Assembly: GCA_920105625.2 (NCBI GenBank)
Contig: OV050030.1
Span: 77,961,400 to 78,025,399, forward strand
Length of the DNA: 64,000 nt
Direction of reading: 5' to 3'
From: Clusia tigrina
Taxonomy: Eukaryota; Arthropoda; Insecta; Diptera; Clusiidae
In this document: positions 62,088 through 64,000 of the stretch, one piece after another
Layout: each line of letters begins with the position of its first letter
How positions within the stretch are numbered: position 1 is the first letter of the stretch
Translations under genes and position numbers: made by a program
The notes under the pieces: model-generated
What the model was told of the DNA's origin: nothing
Databases searched by the model: none
Seen by the model: only the letters and a program-made list of their open reading frames with translations

Positions 62088-62898
62088 CAAGCAAGGCTTT
62101 TTCATTACACCGATGAGTCGAAATCTGAATCTGGTGTTGGCTATGCAATTGTGAACAATAACTACAAGGCCGCACAATTAACACAATTAAATAATAATTG
62201 CTCAATCTTTACTGCCGAAGCAGAATAGGTGCTTGATGCTGTGAAACTCTCCAAAAATCAGAAAGGCAAGCACATCATTTGCTGCGACTCACAGTCCTGC
62301 ATCAAAGCCACTATAAACACTTCCCACCAAAACGATATTATTTGCGAAATCCGTGATATTCTCTCACAACACGCAAAGAAAATAAAACTAATGTGGATTT
62401 CCGGACATGCTGGAATTCAAGGAAATAGCAAAGCAGATGAACTAGCAAAATTTAGCGCAACAGCTCCAATAATAAAAAATCAACCCAACACAAACTGGAC
62501 ATCAAGCAAGCAATATCGAATTTCTATATCTCTAAGAAACAACAAGCGTGGCAAAACTACCAAAACAACTATAAATTAATAAACCCATCCGGAAAAGCAC
62601 CAACATATCCTTCAAATATTCCAAAAAAATATCTCCAAAAGTACATCCGCTTCAGAACAGGACATACGAGATTAACCCACTCCCACCTATTTACACCGTA
62701 TTCCCCGTCACCATGCCCAATCTGCAACCAAACCACCATCTCCTTCCAGCACATAATTTCAGAATGCAACATAACAGACCAGATATTCCTCAAATATAAT
62801 AAAACAATAAAAGAAATAAAAACCAACATAACAAGCGAAAACATCTCCATATTCATAAAAATACTAGGATCCTCCGAAATATTTTTTGAAATTTAACG
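62088..62898 (+). pseudogene. RNase H domain upstream of ORF1, copy 3
   Basis: TDESKSESGVGYAIV begins near 62109. FTAEAE is followed by TAG at 62226-62228. CCDSQSC is near 62281 and GNSKADELAK near 62423. After a TAA near 62577 the sequence continues with FRTGHTRLTHSHL (about 62652), CPICNQ (about 62715) and HIISEC (about 62751), the zinc-knuckle tail of LINE RNase H proteins, and ends at TAA 62896-62898. RNase H would degrade template RNA in the RNA-DNA hybrid. Confidence 0.8.
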
Positions 62899-62978
62899 CA
62901 TCAACTGCAACAAAAAGAAACGCATATTCTCCTTTTGTCTCAAACGAAAACAACGGCGACTCCAAATTGCCGGTCGAA

Positions 62979-63404
62979 ATGACAGAGAGCAGAGCACGAT
63001 CTTGCTCTCCCGCTCTACTAGGTGCCAGTAATCCCCTATCTTGGAGTGTCCAATCCGCGATTCCCACTATAGGATTTCATCCACCTGTTACCACTTCAGC
63101 AACCACAATAGCAACTAAAAGTTCCTCTACCACAACTATAACACCGGTAACTACGACGGGAACGATTTTTAGCTGCAACTCACCAATAATGGCAGTCGGA
63201 ACAAAACCAATTACACCAGCAACAACAAACACGCAAGAACAAAACATAAATATTAAAACCACTAATAAAATAACCGAAAATAAAAACACAACACCAAACC
63301 GCGAAAAGCAATCGCCAAGCAAGTTCAAGGAACAAAATACTAGTAGCAAAATACCGAAAAATAAAATGTTCAACACAACACAAACATCACTCCAAAAATA
63401 TTAG
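62979..63404 (+). pseudogene. LINE ORF1 N-terminal part, copy 3
   Basis: The frame is open from 62868 (no ATG, overlapping the RNase H end) and its first ATG is 62979 (MTESRARSCSPALLGAS). Ser/Thr/Pro/Asn-rich to a TAG after SLQKY at 63402-63404. Downstream of that stop the C-terminal half resumes from 63624. Confidence 0.75.
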
Positions 63405-63623
63405 CTGAGCAAGCCTATCACTCCAAACACAACAAACAGATCCGAACTGTTAGCAGTAAATGACAAAACGGACTCTCAAGACAACAGTGAAGAACAAAAC
63501 AACAGTGGGACAAATGCGAACATTAATACACAAAAACCAATTGCGCAACGTTTACAAAAACCGCCTCCTAAATATGTTCAGAATGCTGAAAATATAAAAG
63601 CCTTATCTGAAGCACTAAATTCC

Positions 63624-64000
63624 ATGCCAAATATATTGTACGAAATGGAAATTCTAAGCAAGAACGAAATAAAAATTCAACCAAAAGAATCCACACACTA
63701 CACAGAAGTAATTGAATTATTAAAGCAAAAAGGGACAAAGTATTACACATTTCGACCAAAAGATGAGCGAGGCTTTAGAGTGGTATTACGAAATATGCAC
63801 CATTCAAACGTCACAGAAGACATTAAAAACGAATTAGCCGAACTAGGCCATGAAGTGACAAATATCCATAACATACAAATAGCTAATGGTGCCAAAATAA
63901 AACAACCACTTTCACCAATTTCAAGTGACTTGAAAATTAAAGATAACAATAAAGGCATATACGACATTACTCACCTCCTACACTGCAAAATTAGCTATCA
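63624..64000 (+). pseudogene. LINE ORF1 C-terminal part, copy 3 (partial)
   Basis: Starts MPNILYEMEILSKNEIKI and reaches HLLHCKISY at the window edge; the zinc knuckles seen in copies 1 and 2 would follow outside. It is the inverted match of 54487-54863. Confidence 0.8.

Larger units (their letters stand above)
60897..64000 (-). repeat. Inverted repeat arm B (3104 bp visible)
   Basis: Exact inverted counterpart of 54487-57590, separated from it by a 3306-bp spacer (57591-60896). It continues to the window edge without losing identity. Confidence 0.95.
61831..64000 (+). mobile_element. Jockey-type LINE with RNase H frame, copy 3 (runs off the window)
   Basis: Plus strand, the best copy for reading the architecture: 61-codon frame (61900-62085), RNase H frame (to 62898), Gag N-terminal part (62979-63404), Gag C-terminal part from 63624 onward. 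It is cut by the window end. Confidence 0.85.

Overview
This looks like nuclear DNA from a higher fly (Diptera, Brachycera; a drosophilid or tephritid would fit). The evidence is strong A+T richness, env-bearing Ty3/gypsy errantiviruses, a BEL/Pao element, Jockey- and LOA-type LINEs, a Tc1/mariner element, DINE-1/Helitron-like repeats with GTCCGTCTGTCC blocks, and one intronless divergent ionotropic receptor. There are no bacterial genes, operons, CRISPR arrays or recognisable RNA genes. The species call is inference.

Layout. 1-1019: unassigned A+T-rich DNA with a small tandem repeat. 1020-8525: a DINE-like repeat split by a BEL/Pao element (1660-7823, TSD GGAAC). 9022-10930: a second, nearly complete DINE-like element with about 0.4-kb internal repeats. 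10931-13500: no gene seen apart from a (TA)n tract. 13501-15564: an ionotropic receptor, the only intact host-type gene. 15945-23396: errantivirus 1 (minus strand) inside a (TA)n tract. 23569-24871: a Tc1/mariner element. 25016-31197: errantivirus 2 (minus strand). It is followed by a rearranged block (31198-36430) in which an LTR plus part of the internal region, joined to exon pieces of an unrecognised gene, occurs twice, with a truncated mariner copy between. 36430-42690: a Jockey-type LINE (minus strand) whose first ORF is split by a DINE-like repeat that itself holds a LOA-type LINE fragment. 42690-44789: LINE-upstream DNA and an errantiviral env fragment (plus strand). 44880-53678: a third LTR element, Ty3/gypsy, plus strand, with an antisense ORF near its 3' end. 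53679-57590: second copy of the LINE block. 57591-60896: DINE fragment, LOA endonuclease fragment, and the LTR and env of a third errantivirus (minus strand). 60897-64000: a third LINE copy, inverted, forming a 3.1-kb near-perfect inverted repeat with the second.

Nearly all coding DNA belongs to transposable elements, and nearly all of it is broken by stops, frameshifts or deletions. The order of events can be read from nesting: LINE, then DINE insertion into the LINE, then LOA insertion into the DINE (11-bp TSD), then duplication, then insertion of the third LTR element (TSD ACAC). The same DINE family was the target for BEL. Three errantiviral remnants lie in the same (minus) orientation, which raises the possibility of a flamenco-like piRNA source locus; only small-RNA data can test this.

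The most unusual signals are a LINE block in which an RNase H reading frame sits just upstream of the Gag frame in all three copies; a 128-codon antisense ORF in the third LTR element; the 3.1-kb inverted repeat with no net length difference; and the compound tandem duplication that carries pieces of a host-like gene. Divergence values were counted by eye and are approximate.
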